Part shown: piece after piece, positions 50,870 to 58,867 of the stretch
Layout: the number at the start of each line of letters is the position of its first letter
Position numbering within the stretch: the first letter of the stretch is position 1
DNA from: Paenibacillus_Z sp042653205
GTDB taxonomy: Bacteria; Bacillota; Bacilli; Paenibacillales; Paenibacillaceae
DNA: 64,000 bases
Assembly: GCF_042653205.1 (NCBI RefSeq)
Contig: NZ_JBHSHY010000002.1
Span: forward strand, 124,001 to 188,000
Reading direction: 5' to 3'
Made by a program: the position numbers and the translations under genes
Notes under the pieces: generated by a model
Told to the model about the DNA's origin: nothing
What the model saw: the letters and a program-made list of their open reading frames with translations, nothing else
Databases searched by the model: none

Positions 50870-51322
50870 ATGAAACGAAGGTTAGCACGGGAAATCGTGG
50901 TACAGAGCTTGTACCAAATGGAAATGAACGAAGAGGCGACGACGTCGTCGGCCGTGGACATGCTGGTGGACGAGGTCCACGACGAGAACGAGATCGAGGC
51001 GGACGCGGCGGACGTCGGCAAAGTCGACGAGTATATCCGCAGCCTGCTTCAAGGCGTCGTGGAACATAAAGCGGCGATAGACGACATGCTGCAGCATTAC
51101 TTGACGGGCTGGCAGGTGGACCGTTTGTCGCGGGTGGACCGCCAGATATTGCGGCTCGCCTGCTACGAGCTGGTATTCCGGGACGACGCGCCGCCGAAGG
51201 CGGTCATCAACGAGGCGATCGAACTGGCGAAGCATTTCGGCACGGACGAATCCGGCAAGTTCGTCAACGGCGTGCTCGGGCGCCTGCTGCAGGCGCTGGA
51301 CGAGCTTAAGCCGAAGGCTTGA
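50870..51322 (+). CDS. nusB: transcription antitermination factor NusB
   Basis: A 150-residue all-helical protein that binds boxA RNA with ribosomal protein S10 for rRNA antitermination. MKRRLAREIVVQSLYQMEMN, LTGWQVDRLSRVDRQILRLA and INEAIELAKHFGTDESGKFV with GVLGRLL are family motifs. It is followed by folD. Confidence 0.95.
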   Translation: MKRRLAREIVVQSLYQMEMNEEATTSSAVDMLVDEVHDENEIEADAADVGKVDEYIRSLLQGVVEHKAAIDDMLQHYLTGWQVDRLSRVDRQILRLACYELVFRDDAPPKAVINEAIELAKHFGTDESGKFVNGVLGRLLQALDELKPKA

Positions 51323-51347
51323 GGCGCGTCCGGCTCGATGGAGAGAC

Positions 51348-51380
51348 AAGCCCCTTGCGCCCGTCCGGCGTAAGGGGTTT
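51348..51380 (+). terminator. weak terminator or attenuator between nusB and folD
   Basis: AAGCCCCTT with GCGCC pairs with GGCGT and AAGGGGTTT around a short loop. Only three T's follow, so termination may be partial and folD may be co-transcribed. Confidence 0.5.
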
Positions 51381-51423
51381 CCGATACTACAGCCCTTCGG
51401 GGCGTTACATAGGAGTGATCGAA

Positions 51424-52284
51424 GTGACAGCACAACGCATCGAAGGTAAAGCCATTTCCGACGCCATCCGGATCGAAATCGCCGAGGAGACGGCGAAGCT
51501 GGCGGCGAAAGGCATCGTTCCGGGCCTGGCCGTCGTTCTCGTCGGCGAAGACCCGGCATCGCAAGTTTACGTCGGCAACAAAGAAAAAGCCTGCCATCAA
51601 CTCGGGTTCTACTCCGAAGTGCATCGCCTTCCGACCGCGACGTCGCAAGAAGCGCTGCTCGACCTGATCGACAAGCTGAACCGGCAAAGCACGATCAACG
51701 GCATTCTCGTGCAGCTCCCGCTGCCGAAGCATATCGAGGAGAAGGCCGTCATCGACGCGATCAGCGCGGAGAAGGACGTGGACGGATTCCATCCGGTCAG
51801 CGTCGGCAATCTCGTCATCGGCGACGACAGCCTGCTTCCGTGCACGCCTGCGGGCGTCATCGAGCTGATCAAGCGGACGGGCGTCGACATCGCCGGTAAG
51901 CACGCCGTCGTGATCGGCCGCAGCAACATCGTGGGCAAACCGGTCGCCATGCTGCTGCTCCGCGAACACGCCACCGTGACGATTTGCCATTCCCGTACGG
52001 CCAACATGGCGGACATCGCCAAGACGGCGGACATTCTCGTCGTCGCGATCGGCAAGCCGAACGCCATCGGCCGCGACTACGTCAAGCCGGGCGCCGTCGT
52101 GATCGACGTCGGCATCAACCGGCTCGATACCGGCAAGCTGGTCGGCGACGTCGATTACGACGACGTCTTGAACAACGCCGGTTACATTACGCCGGTACCG
52201 GGCGGCGTCGGCCCGATGACGATTACGATGCTGATGCAAAACACGCTGAAAGCCGCGAAGCGGCAGCAAGCGGCGAAGGAGTGA
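51424..52284 (+). CDS. folD: bifunctional methylenetetrahydrofolate dehydrogenase/cyclohydrolase
   Basis: A 286-residue enzyme of one-carbon metabolism. VGEDPASQVYVGNKEKACHQ (with the catalytic Lys), LVQLPLPKHIEEK, KDVDGFHPVSVGNL, GRSNIVGKPVAMLL and PVPGGVGPMTITMLMQNT are all present. GTG 51424 follows TAGGAG. It heads a run of close genes folD-xseA-xseB-ispA. Confidence 0.95.
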   Translation: MTAQRIEGKAISDAIRIEIAEETAKLAAKGIVPGLAVVLVGEDPASQVYVGNKEKACHQLGFYSEVHRLPTATSQEALLDLIDKLNRQSTINGILVQLPLPKHIEEKAVIDAISAEKDVDGFHPVSVGNLVIGDDSLLPCTPAGVIELIKRTGVDIAGKHAVVIGRSNIVGKPVAMLLLREHATVTICHSRTANMADIAKTADILVVAIGKPNAIGRDYVKPGAVVIDVGINRLDTGKLVGDVDYDDVLNNAGYITPVPGGVGPMTITMLMQNTLKAAKRQQAAKE

Positions 52285-52294
52285 ATCTCGTACG

Positions 52295-53647
52295 ATGGCT
52301 GACCGAACGCGCGTCTTTTCGATTAAGGAAATCAACCGCTACATCGGGATGAAGCTGGAATCGGACGATCTTCTGAGCGATGTTTGGCTGCGCGGCGAAA
52401 TTTCCAATTTCACGCATCATTCCAGCGGCCATATGTATTTCACGCTGAAGGACAAGGACAGCCGGCTGAAATGCATCATGTTCGCTTCCCATAACCAGCG
52501 CCTGGCCTTCATGCCGAAGGAAGGCGCCAAGGTGCTGGCCAGAGGCAACGTGTCCGTCTACGAGCGGGACGGCAATTATCAATTCTATTGCACGACGATG
52601 CAGCCGGACGGAATCGGCAGCCTATACATGGCTTACGAGCAGCTGAAGCGCAAGCTTCAGGACGAAGGCTTGTTCGATCCGGCGCGCAAGCGTCCGATTC
52701 CGAAATTCCCGAAGGCGATCGGCGTCATTACCTCCGCGACCGGCGCTGCCGTGCGCGATATTCTGATCACGCTGCAGCGCCGACACCCTTCCGTGCCGGT
52801 GCTGCTTTTTCCCGTTTCCGTACAGGGGAAGGGAGCCGCGCCGTCGATCGTCCGGGCGATCGAAACGATGAACCGATTGGCGGAGGTCGACGTATTAATA
52901 ATTGGCCGCGGCGGCGGATCGCTCGAGGAGCTGTGGGCGTTCAACGAAGAAGCCGTCGCCCGGAGCATCGCCGCATCGCTGATCCCGGTCATCTCGGCGG
53001 TCGGCCACGAGACGGATTTCACCATCGCGGATTTCGTCGCCGACCTGCGGGCGGCTACGCCTACGGCCGCTGCGGAATTGGCGGTGACGAGCGTGCACGA
53101 GCTGAAGGCGCAGCTGGCCCGAACCGAATCGCGTCTCGTGCACGTGCTGCGCCAGACGCTCCTTAGCCGGAAAGAACGGCTGTCGCGCGCGCGACGCTCG
53201 CCGGTCTTCGTGAATCCGCGCCGGTACGTGCTGCAGCAATCACAGCGGCTCGACGTGCTGCGGGAGCGGCTGCGGCATCGCGCGATCCGGCTGTCGGAGC
53301 GGAACGGCGAACGATTCGCGCGCCTGCAGGCGGCGCTGAACCGGTCGCATCCCGGAAGCAGGGCGGCAGCTGCGGCGAAGCAGCTCACGCAGGCGACGGC
53401 GCGGCTCGAAGCGGGCATGGCCGGCGGCCTGAAGGCGAGGCGGCTGCAGCTCGTCGCTTCGATGCGGCAGCTGGACGCGCTCAGCCCGCTTAAAGTCATG
53501 GCGCGCGGGTATAGTCTCGTATACGACGAGCAGGGAAAGAAGCTGGTCAAGTCGGTCGCGGACGTTCAGCTCGGCGATCTGGTCAAGGTGCACGTGACGG
53601 ACGGCCAGCTGGAATGCCAGGTATGGGCAATGAAAGGGGAGGCGTAA
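52295..53647 (+). CDS. xseA: exodeoxyribonuclease VII large subunit
   Basis: A 450-residue catalytic subunit of exonuclease VII. The N-terminal OB-fold is seen in VWLRGEISNFTHHSSGHMYF; the catalytic domain has PKAIGVITSATGAAVRDILI, DVLIIGRGGGSLEELWAFN and AVGHETDFTIADFVADLRA; a helical region follows. It works with XseB, encoded three bases downstream. Confidence 0.95.
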   Translation: MADRTRVFSIKEINRYIGMKLESDDLLSDVWLRGEISNFTHHSSGHMYFTLKDKDSRLKCIMFASHNQRLAFMPKEGAKVLARGNVSVYERDGNYQFYCTTMQPDGIGSLYMAYEQLKRKLQDEGLFDPARKRPIPKFPKAIGVITSATGAAVRDILITLQRRHPSVPVLLFPVSVQGKGAAPSIVRAIETMNRLAEVDVLIIGRGGGSLEELWAFNEEAVARSIAASLIPVISAVGHETDFTIADFVADLRAATPTAAAELAVTSVHELKAQLARTESRLVHVLRQTLLSRKERLSRARRSPVFVNPRRYVLQQSQRLDVLRERLRHRAIRLSERNGERFARLQAALNRSHPGSRAAAAAKQLTQATARLEAGMAGGLKARRLQLVASMRQLDALSPLKVMARGYSLVYDEQGKKLVKSVADVQLGDLVKVHVTDGQLECQVWAMKGEA

Positions 53648-53650
53648 GCG

Positions 53651-53923
53651 ATGGCAGCGAAGGAAAAAGTCGCGGTACAGGAGGAACTCAGCTTCGAAGC
53701 CGCCATGGAGCGCCTCGAGGACATCGTCGGCATGCTGGAGAGCGGCGACGTTCCGCTCGAAACGGCGATCGAGCTGTTCCAGGAGGGCATGAAGCTGTCC
53801 CAGCTTTGCGGCTCCAAGCTGGAGCAGGTCGAACGGAAGATCGAGACGCTGATCGAATCCGAGAACGGCCTGCAGCGAAAACCGTTTGCGCCCGCAAACG
53901 AAGACAGAGGGGACGACAGGTGA
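53651..53923 (+). CDS. xseB: exodeoxyribonuclease VII small subunit
   Basis: A 90-residue helical protein with the XseB signature SFEAAMERLEDIVGMLESGD, PLETAIELFQEGMKLSQLC. It forms exonuclease VII with XseA. Its stop overlaps the ispA start (GTGA), so translation is coupled. Confidence 0.95.
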   Translation: MAAKEKVAVQEELSFEAAMERLEDIVGMLESGDVPLETAIELFQEGMKLSQLCGSKLEQVERKIETLIESENGLQRKPFAPANEDRGDDR

Positions 53924-54831
53924 AAACTTCACTTTCGCTGAACGACTACTTGAACCGGTCCGTCCTTGAAATCGAAGAAGCGCTGAGAGGCGCCATTCCG
54001 GAAGAATGGGACGTTCCGCCCAAGCTGCGCGAGTCGATGATGTACTCCTTGGAGGCCGGAGGCAAGCGGCTGCGGCCGATTCTCGTGCTGAGCGCGGCGG
54101 AAGCCGTCGGGCGCGAGGAGCACGCGCGCAAGCTTGCGATGCCGGTCGCTTGCGCCGTCGAGATGATCCATACGTATTCGCTGATTCACGACGACCTGCC
54201 CGCGATGGACGACGACGATTTCCGCCGGGGCAAGCCGACGAATCATAAGATTTACGGCGAAGCGATGGCCATTCTGGCCGGCGATGGGCTGCTGACGCAT
54301 GCCTTTTTCGCGGCTACGCAGTCCGTCGCATTGGGCGCGCAGCCGGAGACGGTGCTCGCGATTGTCTCGGATCTGGCCAGATTGGCCGGCGTGCCGGGGA
54401 TGGTCGGCGGGCAAGCCGCGGATATTCAGGGCGAGCAGGGCATCACGTCGCAGGAAGAGCTTGAATACATCCACATGCACAAGACGGGGGATCTGCTCGT
54501 GTTCTCGGTGCTGGCCGGCGCCCGGATCGGCGGCGCGTCCCCGGAGCAGCTGGAAGCGCTGCAGCGCTTCGCGCGCAAGCTGGGTCTGGCCTTCCAGATC
54601 CAAGACGACATTTTGGATCTGATCGGCGACGCGGCGAAGCTGGGCAAACCGGTGCAAAGCGACGTGGAAGAGCGGAAAGTGACGTATCCGTACTTAATCG
54701 GCATGGAAGAGAGCGAGAAGCTCGTCGTGCGGCTTACGCAGGAGGCGAAGCAAGCACTGGTCGAGGCGAACCTCGAGACGCCGGATACGCTGCTCGCGAT
54801 CGCCGATTATTTGATGAGCCGAGACCACTAG
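53920..54831 (+). CDS. ispA: farnesyl diphosphate synthase
   Basis: A 303-residue trans-prenyltransferase that makes farnesyl diphosphate from isopentenyl and dimethylallyl diphosphate. The first Asp-rich motif is DDLPAMDDDDFRRG and the second is QIQDDILDL; AGGKRLRP and KTGDL are also present. The residues before the first motif (HTYSLIH) fit a C15 product. GTG 53920 overlaps xseB. It precedes dxs, joining two steps of isoprenoid synthesis. Confidence 0.95.
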   Translation: MKTSLSLNDYLNRSVLEIEEALRGAIPEEWDVPPKLRESMMYSLEAGGKRLRPILVLSAAEAVGREEHARKLAMPVACAVEMIHTYSLIHDDLPAMDDDDFRRGKPTNHKIYGEAMAILAGDGLLTHAFFAATQSVALGAQPETVLAIVSDLARLAGVPGMVGGQAADIQGEQGITSQEELEYIHMHKTGDLLVFSVLAGARIGGASPEQLEALQRFARKLGLAFQIQDDILDLIGDAAKLGKPVQSDVEERKVTYPYLIGMEESEKLVVRLTQEAKQALVEANLETPDTLLAIADYLMSRDH

Positions 54832-54864
54832 AATCCCGGCCGCGTGTGTTTCTGCCACGAATTA

Positions 54865-54873
54865 TGATATAAT
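54865..54873 (+). promoter_or_regulatory. extended -10 promoter of dxs
   Basis: TGATATAAT is an extended -10 element in an AT-rich patch 60 bases before dxs. The -35 is poor (TGTGTT). Confidence 0.5.
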
Positions 54874-54936
54874 TTAGCCACGTTTGACGATTGTCGGTTA
54901 ACGAGGGCTGTATGGCCGGGAAAGCGAGGAAACATC

Positions 54937-56838
54937 GTGTTGCTTGAACATATCAACGAGCCCAAAGATTTGAAGTCCTTGTCGATCGCGCAGCTGGAGC
55001 AGCTTGCGGGCGAGATCCGCACCTTCCTCATCGAGAAGCTGTCGGCGACCGGCGGACATCTGGCTCCCAACCTGGGAGTCGTCGAGCTTACCTTGGCGCT
55101 GCACTATTTGTTCGACAGCCCGAAGGATAAGTTCATTTTCGACGTCGGACATCAATCGTACGTCCATAAAATCCTGACTGGCCGCAGGGATCAGTTCGAT
55201 ACATTGCGCAAATATAAAGGGCTGTGCGGCTTCATCAAGCGCGCGGAAAGCCCGCACGACGTCTGGGAGGCGGGGCACAGCAGCACGTCGCTGTCTGCGG
55301 CCATGGGCATGGCGCTCGCCCGTGACCTCAAAGGCGAGAAGAACAAAGTCGTCGCGATCATCGGCGACGGCGCGTTGACGGGCGGGATGGCGCTCGAGGC
55401 GCTTAACCACATCGGCCACGAGAAGAAGAACCTCATGGTCATCTTGAACGATAACGAGATGTCGATCGCCCCGAACGTCGGTGCGCTGCACCATTATCTC
55501 GGCAAAATCCGGACGGACCGCCACTACCAAAAGGCGAAGGAAGAGCTGAACCAATTCCTGAACAAAATTCCGGCGATCGGGGGCCGGCTGGCCAAAACCG
55601 CGGAGCGGCTCAAGGATAGTCTGAAGTATTTGCTCGTGAGCGGTATTTTGTTCGAGCAGTTCGGCTTTACGTATTTCGGGCCGGTCGACGGCCATGACTT
55701 GAATCAGCTCACGGAGCTGATCGATCAGGCGAGCCGAGTGCCGGGACCCGTGCTCGTGCATGTCATTACGATAAAGGGCAAAGGCTACTCGCCGGCAGAA
55801 GCGGACTCCTTTAAGTGGCATGGCGTATCGACTCCTTACAAAATCGAATCCGGTCAAATGCTCAAAGTCGTTGGTCCGCCGATGTATACAGAGGTGTTCA
55901 GCGATGCATTGATGGAGCTGGCCGAGAATGACGAACGGATCGTAGCGGTCACGCCGGCCATGCCCGGGGGCTCCGGCCTGCTGAAGTTCGCCCAGCGGTT
56001 CCCGGACCGGATGATCGACGTCGGCATCGCCGAGCAGCACGCGGCGACGATGTGCGCGGCGCTCGCGATGGAAGGGCTGAAGCCGGTGTTCGCCGTCTAC
56101 TCGACATTCCTGCAGCGCGCATACGACCAGGTCGTCCACGACATCTGCCGCCAGAACACGAACGTCGTGTTCGCGATCGACCGGGCCGGCTTCGTTGGTG
56201 GGGACGGAGAGACGCATCAAGGCGTTTACGATATGGCATTCATGCGCCACATTCCGAACATGGTGCTGATGATGCCGAAGGACGAGAACGAGCTGCGCCG
56301 GATGATGAAGACCGCGATCGATTACGACGATGGCCCGATCGCCGTCCGCTACCCACGCATCAACGGGCTCGGCGTGCCGATCGACGAAGAGATGACGCCG
56401 ATTCCGATCGGCACATGGGAAGTGGTGCGCGAGGGCGAATCCGCGGTCATCGCCGCGATCGGCCCGATGATTCCGGTCGCCGAGGAAGCGGCGGAGCTGC
56501 TGAAGCGCGAAGGCTTGAACGTTCGCGTCGTCAATGCCCGCTTCGTCAAACCGCTCGACGAGGAGATGCTGCACCGGATCGCGGACGAAGGACTGCCGAT
56601 GCTCGTGCTGGAAGAAGGGGCGGAGCTAGGCGGTCTCGGCAGCGCCGTGATGGAGTTTTACTCGCTGCACCGCCGCGACGGCGCGCATGTCCGCATTATG
56701 GGCGTGCCGGATATTTTCGTCGAGCACGGATCCGTGAAGGAGCAGCGCCAGGAAGTCGGTTTGACCGCCGAGCACGTCGCGACGGAGCTGAGCACGCTGC
56801 TTCCGCGGGTGCGCAAGCGCGTAACCGGACAGGTATAG
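54937..56838 (+). CDS. dxs: 1-deoxy-D-xylulose-5-phosphate synthase
   Basis: A 633-residue thiamine-diphosphate enzyme, first step of the non-mevalonate isoprenoid pathway (pyruvate plus glyceraldehyde 3-phosphate). The cofactor motif GDGALTGGMALEALN, ILNDNEMSIAPNVGALHHYL, FGPVDGHDL, and DVGIAEQHA with TFLQRAYDQ are all family hallmarks. Translation starts at GTG. It follows ispA and precedes the TlyA-type gene, as in B. subtilis. Confidence 0.95.
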   Translation: MLLEHINEPKDLKSLSIAQLEQLAGEIRTFLIEKLSATGGHLAPNLGVVELTLALHYLFDSPKDKFIFDVGHQSYVHKILTGRRDQFDTLRKYKGLCGFIKRAESPHDVWEAGHSSTSLSAAMGMALARDLKGEKNKVVAIIGDGALTGGMALEALNHIGHEKKNLMVILNDNEMSIAPNVGALHHYLGKIRTDRHYQKAKEELNQFLNKIPAIGGRLAKTAERLKDSLKYLLVSGILFEQFGFTYFGPVDGHDLNQLTELIDQASRVPGPVLVHVITIKGKGYSPAEADSFKWHGVSTPYKIESGQMLKVVGPPMYTEVFSDALMELAENDERIVAVTPAMPGGSGLLKFAQRFPDRMIDVGIAEQHAATMCAALAMEGLKPVFAVYSTFLQRAYDQVVHDICRQNTNVVFAIDRAGFVGGDGETHQGVYDMAFMRHIPNMVLMMPKDENELRRMMKTAIDYDDGPIAVRYPRINGLGVPIDEEMTPIPIGTWEVVREGESAVIAAIGPMIPVAEEAAELLKREGLNVRVVNARFVKPLDEEMLHRIADEGLPMLVLEEGAELGGLGSAVMEFYSLHRRDGAHVRIMGVPDIFVEHGSVKEQRQEVGLTAEHVATELSTLLPRVRKRVTGQV

Positions 56839-56859
56839 AACACAGGAGATTTCGAACCG

Positions 56860-57678
56860 ATGACAATAGCAAAAGAACGAATCGACGTGCTGCTCGTCGA
56901 GCAGGGTTACTACGACAGCCGCGTCAAAGCCAAGGCGGCGCTCATGGCGGGTCTCGTCCTCGTGGACGGCGAGCGCATCGAGAAGAGCGGCATGAAGGTG
57001 CCGCGGACCGCCTCCATCGTGGTCAAGGGCGCGCTGCATCCTTACGTCAGCCGCGGCGGCCTGAAGCTGGAGAAGGCGATCAAGCAATTCGGATTGGACC
57101 TCGAAGGCGCGGTCATGCTGGACATCGGCGCTTCGACCGGCGGATTCACGGATTGCGCGCTGCAGCACGGCGCCTCGTACGTCTACGCCCTCGATGTCGG
57201 CTATAACCAGCTGGACTGGTCGCTGCGGCAGGACGAACGCGTGAACGTCATGGAGCGAACCAATTTCCGATACACGGTTCCCGAAGATCTCAAAGGACCG
57301 CGTCCGACGTTCGCGACGATCGATGTTTCCTTTATTTCGCTGAAATTGATTTTGCCCACCCTCGGTACGCTGCTCGAACAGGGAGCACGCGTCGTCGCGC
57401 TCATCAAGCCGCAGTTCGAAGCCGGGCGCGAGAAGGTCGGCAAGTCGGGCGTCGTCCGGGAGCCGGCTACGCATCGGGAGGTGCTGCAGCAGGTGCTCGG
57501 GTTTGCGGCTGGAATCGGCTACGAGCTGGAACGGCTGACGTTCTCGCCGATTACGGGCGGCGAAGGCAATATCGAATTTTTGGCGTATTGGCGGTGGGAG
57601 CCGGGTCGTCCCGGGACGGTTCCGGACGAAGCGGCGATCGCTTCGCTCGTCGAGGAAGCCGCGTCCGCATTCGCTTAG
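56860..57678 (+). CDS. yqxC: TlyA family rRNA methyltransferase/putative hemolysin (YqxC)
   Basis: A 272-residue protein with an N-terminal S4 RNA-binding domain (ERIDVLLVEQGYYDSRVKAK, MAGLVLVDGER) and a C-terminal FtsJ-like SAM methyltransferase domain (LDIGASTGGFTDCALQHGAS, ALDVGYNQLDW, ATIDVSFISLKLILPTL). TlyA proteins 2'-O-methylate rRNA. AGGAG precedes the ATG. It lies 21 bases after dxs. Confidence 0.9.
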   Translation: MTIAKERIDVLLVEQGYYDSRVKAKAALMAGLVLVDGERIEKSGMKVPRTASIVVKGALHPYVSRGGLKLEKAIKQFGLDLEGAVMLDIGASTGGFTDCALQHGASYVYALDVGYNQLDWSLRQDERVNVMERTNFRYTVPEDLKGPRPTFATIDVSFISLKLILPTLGTLLEQGARVVALIKPQFEAGREKVGKSGVVREPATHREVLQQVLGFAAGIGYELERLTFSPITGGEGNIEFLAYWRWEPGRPGTVPDEAAIASLVEEAASAFA

Positions 57679-57681
57679 AAG

Positions 57682-57723
57682 AAGTCTTTCGTGAGGCATC
57701 ACGCCGCATGAAAGGCTTTTTTT
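57682..57723 (+). terminator. terminator after yqxC
   Basis: AAGTCTTTCGTG pairs imperfectly with CATGAAAGGCTT, followed by T7. Confidence 0.75.
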
Positions 57724-57747
57724 GCTGATTTTTTGGTTCACCCCCCT

Positions 57748-57775
57748 TTGCATAATGCCCATTATTTGATAAGAT
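57748..57775 (+). promoter_or_regulatory. first promoter of the 57887 gene
   Basis: TTGCAT (57748-57753) and TAAGAT (57770-57775) are 16 bases apart. The predicted start, near 57782, is directly before the LexA-like boxes. Confidence 0.55.
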
Positions 57776-57786
57776 AAGAACAAAAG

Positions 57787-57815
57787 CAAACACTTGTTCG
57801 GGACTCATATGTTCC
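57787..57815. promoter_or_regulatory. tandem LexA-like boxes
   Basis: CAAACACTTGTTCG (57787-57800) reads CGAACAAGTGTTTG on the minus strand and matches the Bacillus LexA consensus CGAACRNRYGTTYC at 13 of 14 positions. A weaker copy, GGAACATATGAGTC on the minus strand (57802-57815), matches at 11 of 14. They sit between two candidate promoters of the gene at 57887. This is a pattern match, not proof of binding. Confidence 0.45.
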
Positions 57816-57828
57816 CCTCGACAGGATT

Positions 57829-57856
57829 TTGACCGCGGGCCACGAAATGGTACAGT
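57829..57856 (+). promoter_or_regulatory. second promoter of the 57887 gene
   Basis: TTGACC (57829-57834) and TACAGT (57851-57856) are 16 bases apart, about 25 bases before the ATG. It lies downstream of the LexA-like boxes and may give basal expression. Confidence 0.5.
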
Positions 57857-57886
57857 GGCAATCATTTCGATCGCGGGAGGTCCTGC

Positions 57887-58348
57887 ATGGGAGACTACGG
57901 GGATTGGCTGGTCATGATCGTCGCCGGCGCGCTGCTGGTTTACTGGCTGTATCGGCTTTTTTACCGCTGGCTGCACGAGCCGCCGGGATTGAACACGAAG
58001 CTCCTCTTGAGCGAGACGGATGACGTTATGGAAGACGACGTGAACGTGCAGCTGCTCGAGAAGGCCGGCTACGAGGTGACGCACGGCAAGTACCGCGTTC
58101 CGCTGACGATCGATTTGGACGGTACGACGCTGTACAGCCGGTTGTTTATCGACTTGATTGCCGAGAAAGACGGCAAATACTATATTGTGAAGACGGCGCG
58201 CGAGCGAAAGCCCATCGATTGGACGGGCAGCGGCGTACGGGACCGGCTGCTCGTGTACGCGCTGCTGATGCCGAAATGCGAAGGGGTCCTGTTCGTGGAT
58301 CACAAGGAGTCCGTCATACGGACCATAACGTTTAAATTCGGTTCTTAA
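57887..58348 (+). CDS. membrane-anchored protein of unknown function, possible degenerate nuclease fold
   Basis: A 153-residue protein with one N-terminal membrane segment (WLVMIVAGALLVYWLYRLFY) and a soluble C-terminal domain. The segment LFIDLIAEKDGKYYIVKTA, then RDRLLVYALLMPKCEGVLFV, has the strand-strand-helix order of PD-(D/E)XK or NERD-like nucleases, but the position of the catalytic acid in the [D/E]-x-K motif reads I-V-K. I do not recognise a named family. It has GGGAGGT before its ATG, is absent from this position in B. subtilis, and lies 17 bases before argR, so argR and recN may be co-transcribed with it. Confidence 0.6.
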   Translation: MGDYGDWLVMIVAGALLVYWLYRLFYRWLHEPPGLNTKLLLSETDDVMEDDVNVQLLEKAGYEVTHGKYRVPLTIDLDGTTLYSRLFIDLIAEKDGKYYIVKTARERKPIDWTGSGVRDRLLVYALLMPKCEGVLFVDHKESVIRTITFKFGS

Positions 58349-58365
58349 CCAAGAGGAGGATGTAC

Positions 58366-58815
58366 ATGAAGAGCGTTCGGCAAATGAAAATACGCGAGCT
58401 CATCTCGAACCAAATCATCGAAACGCAGGACGACTTGGTCGACTCGCTTCGCAACACGGGTCTGCAAGTGACGCAGGCAACCGTGTCGCGCGACATCAAG
58501 GAAATGCAGCTGGTCAAAGTGCCCATCGAGGACGGCCGGTACAAGTATTCCATTCCGCAGGAGACGCGAACGCATTCCATTTCGAAGCTGAAGCGCACGT
58601 TGTCCGATCATTTTCTGCATATCGATTTTACAGACAACCTGGTCGTCATGAAGTGCTTGCCGGGCACGGCCAACGCGATCTGCGCCATGATCGACAACAT
58701 GGAGTGGGTCGAAGTCATGGGGACGATTTGCGGCGACGACACGATTCTGATTATTTGCCGCAGCAAGGAGCTTAGCTCCGAGATTGTAGACCGCTTGCTC
58801 GGATTGATGAATTAA
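58366..58815 (+). CDS. argR: arginine repressor
   Basis: A 149-residue ArgR/AhrC protein that represses arginine synthesis and activates its breakdown. The N-terminal winged helix is IRELISNQIIETQDDLVDSL and VTQATVSRDIKEMQLVKVP; the C-terminal arginine-binding and hexamer domain has CLPGTANAICAMIDNMEW and GTICGDDTILIICRS. ATG 58366 follows GAGGAGG. It is encoded before recN as in other Bacillales. Confidence 0.95.
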   Translation: MKSVRQMKIRELISNQIIETQDDLVDSLRNTGLQVTQATVSRDIKEMQLVKVPIEDGRYKYSIPQETRTHSISKLKRTLSDHFLHIDFTDNLVVMKCLPGTANAICAMIDNMEWVEVMGTICGDDTILIICRSKELSSEIVDRLLGLMN

Positions 58816-58867
58816 GTCACGCTAGGCCGATCAACGATTACCTAATTCGCTAAGGAGGAGAGCGACG

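Noticed and set aside
54898..56574. Minus-strand open frame of 558 codons opposite dxs
   Set aside because: Antisense of a strongly conserved enzyme; composition is that of mirrored codon bias and no initiation signal is present.
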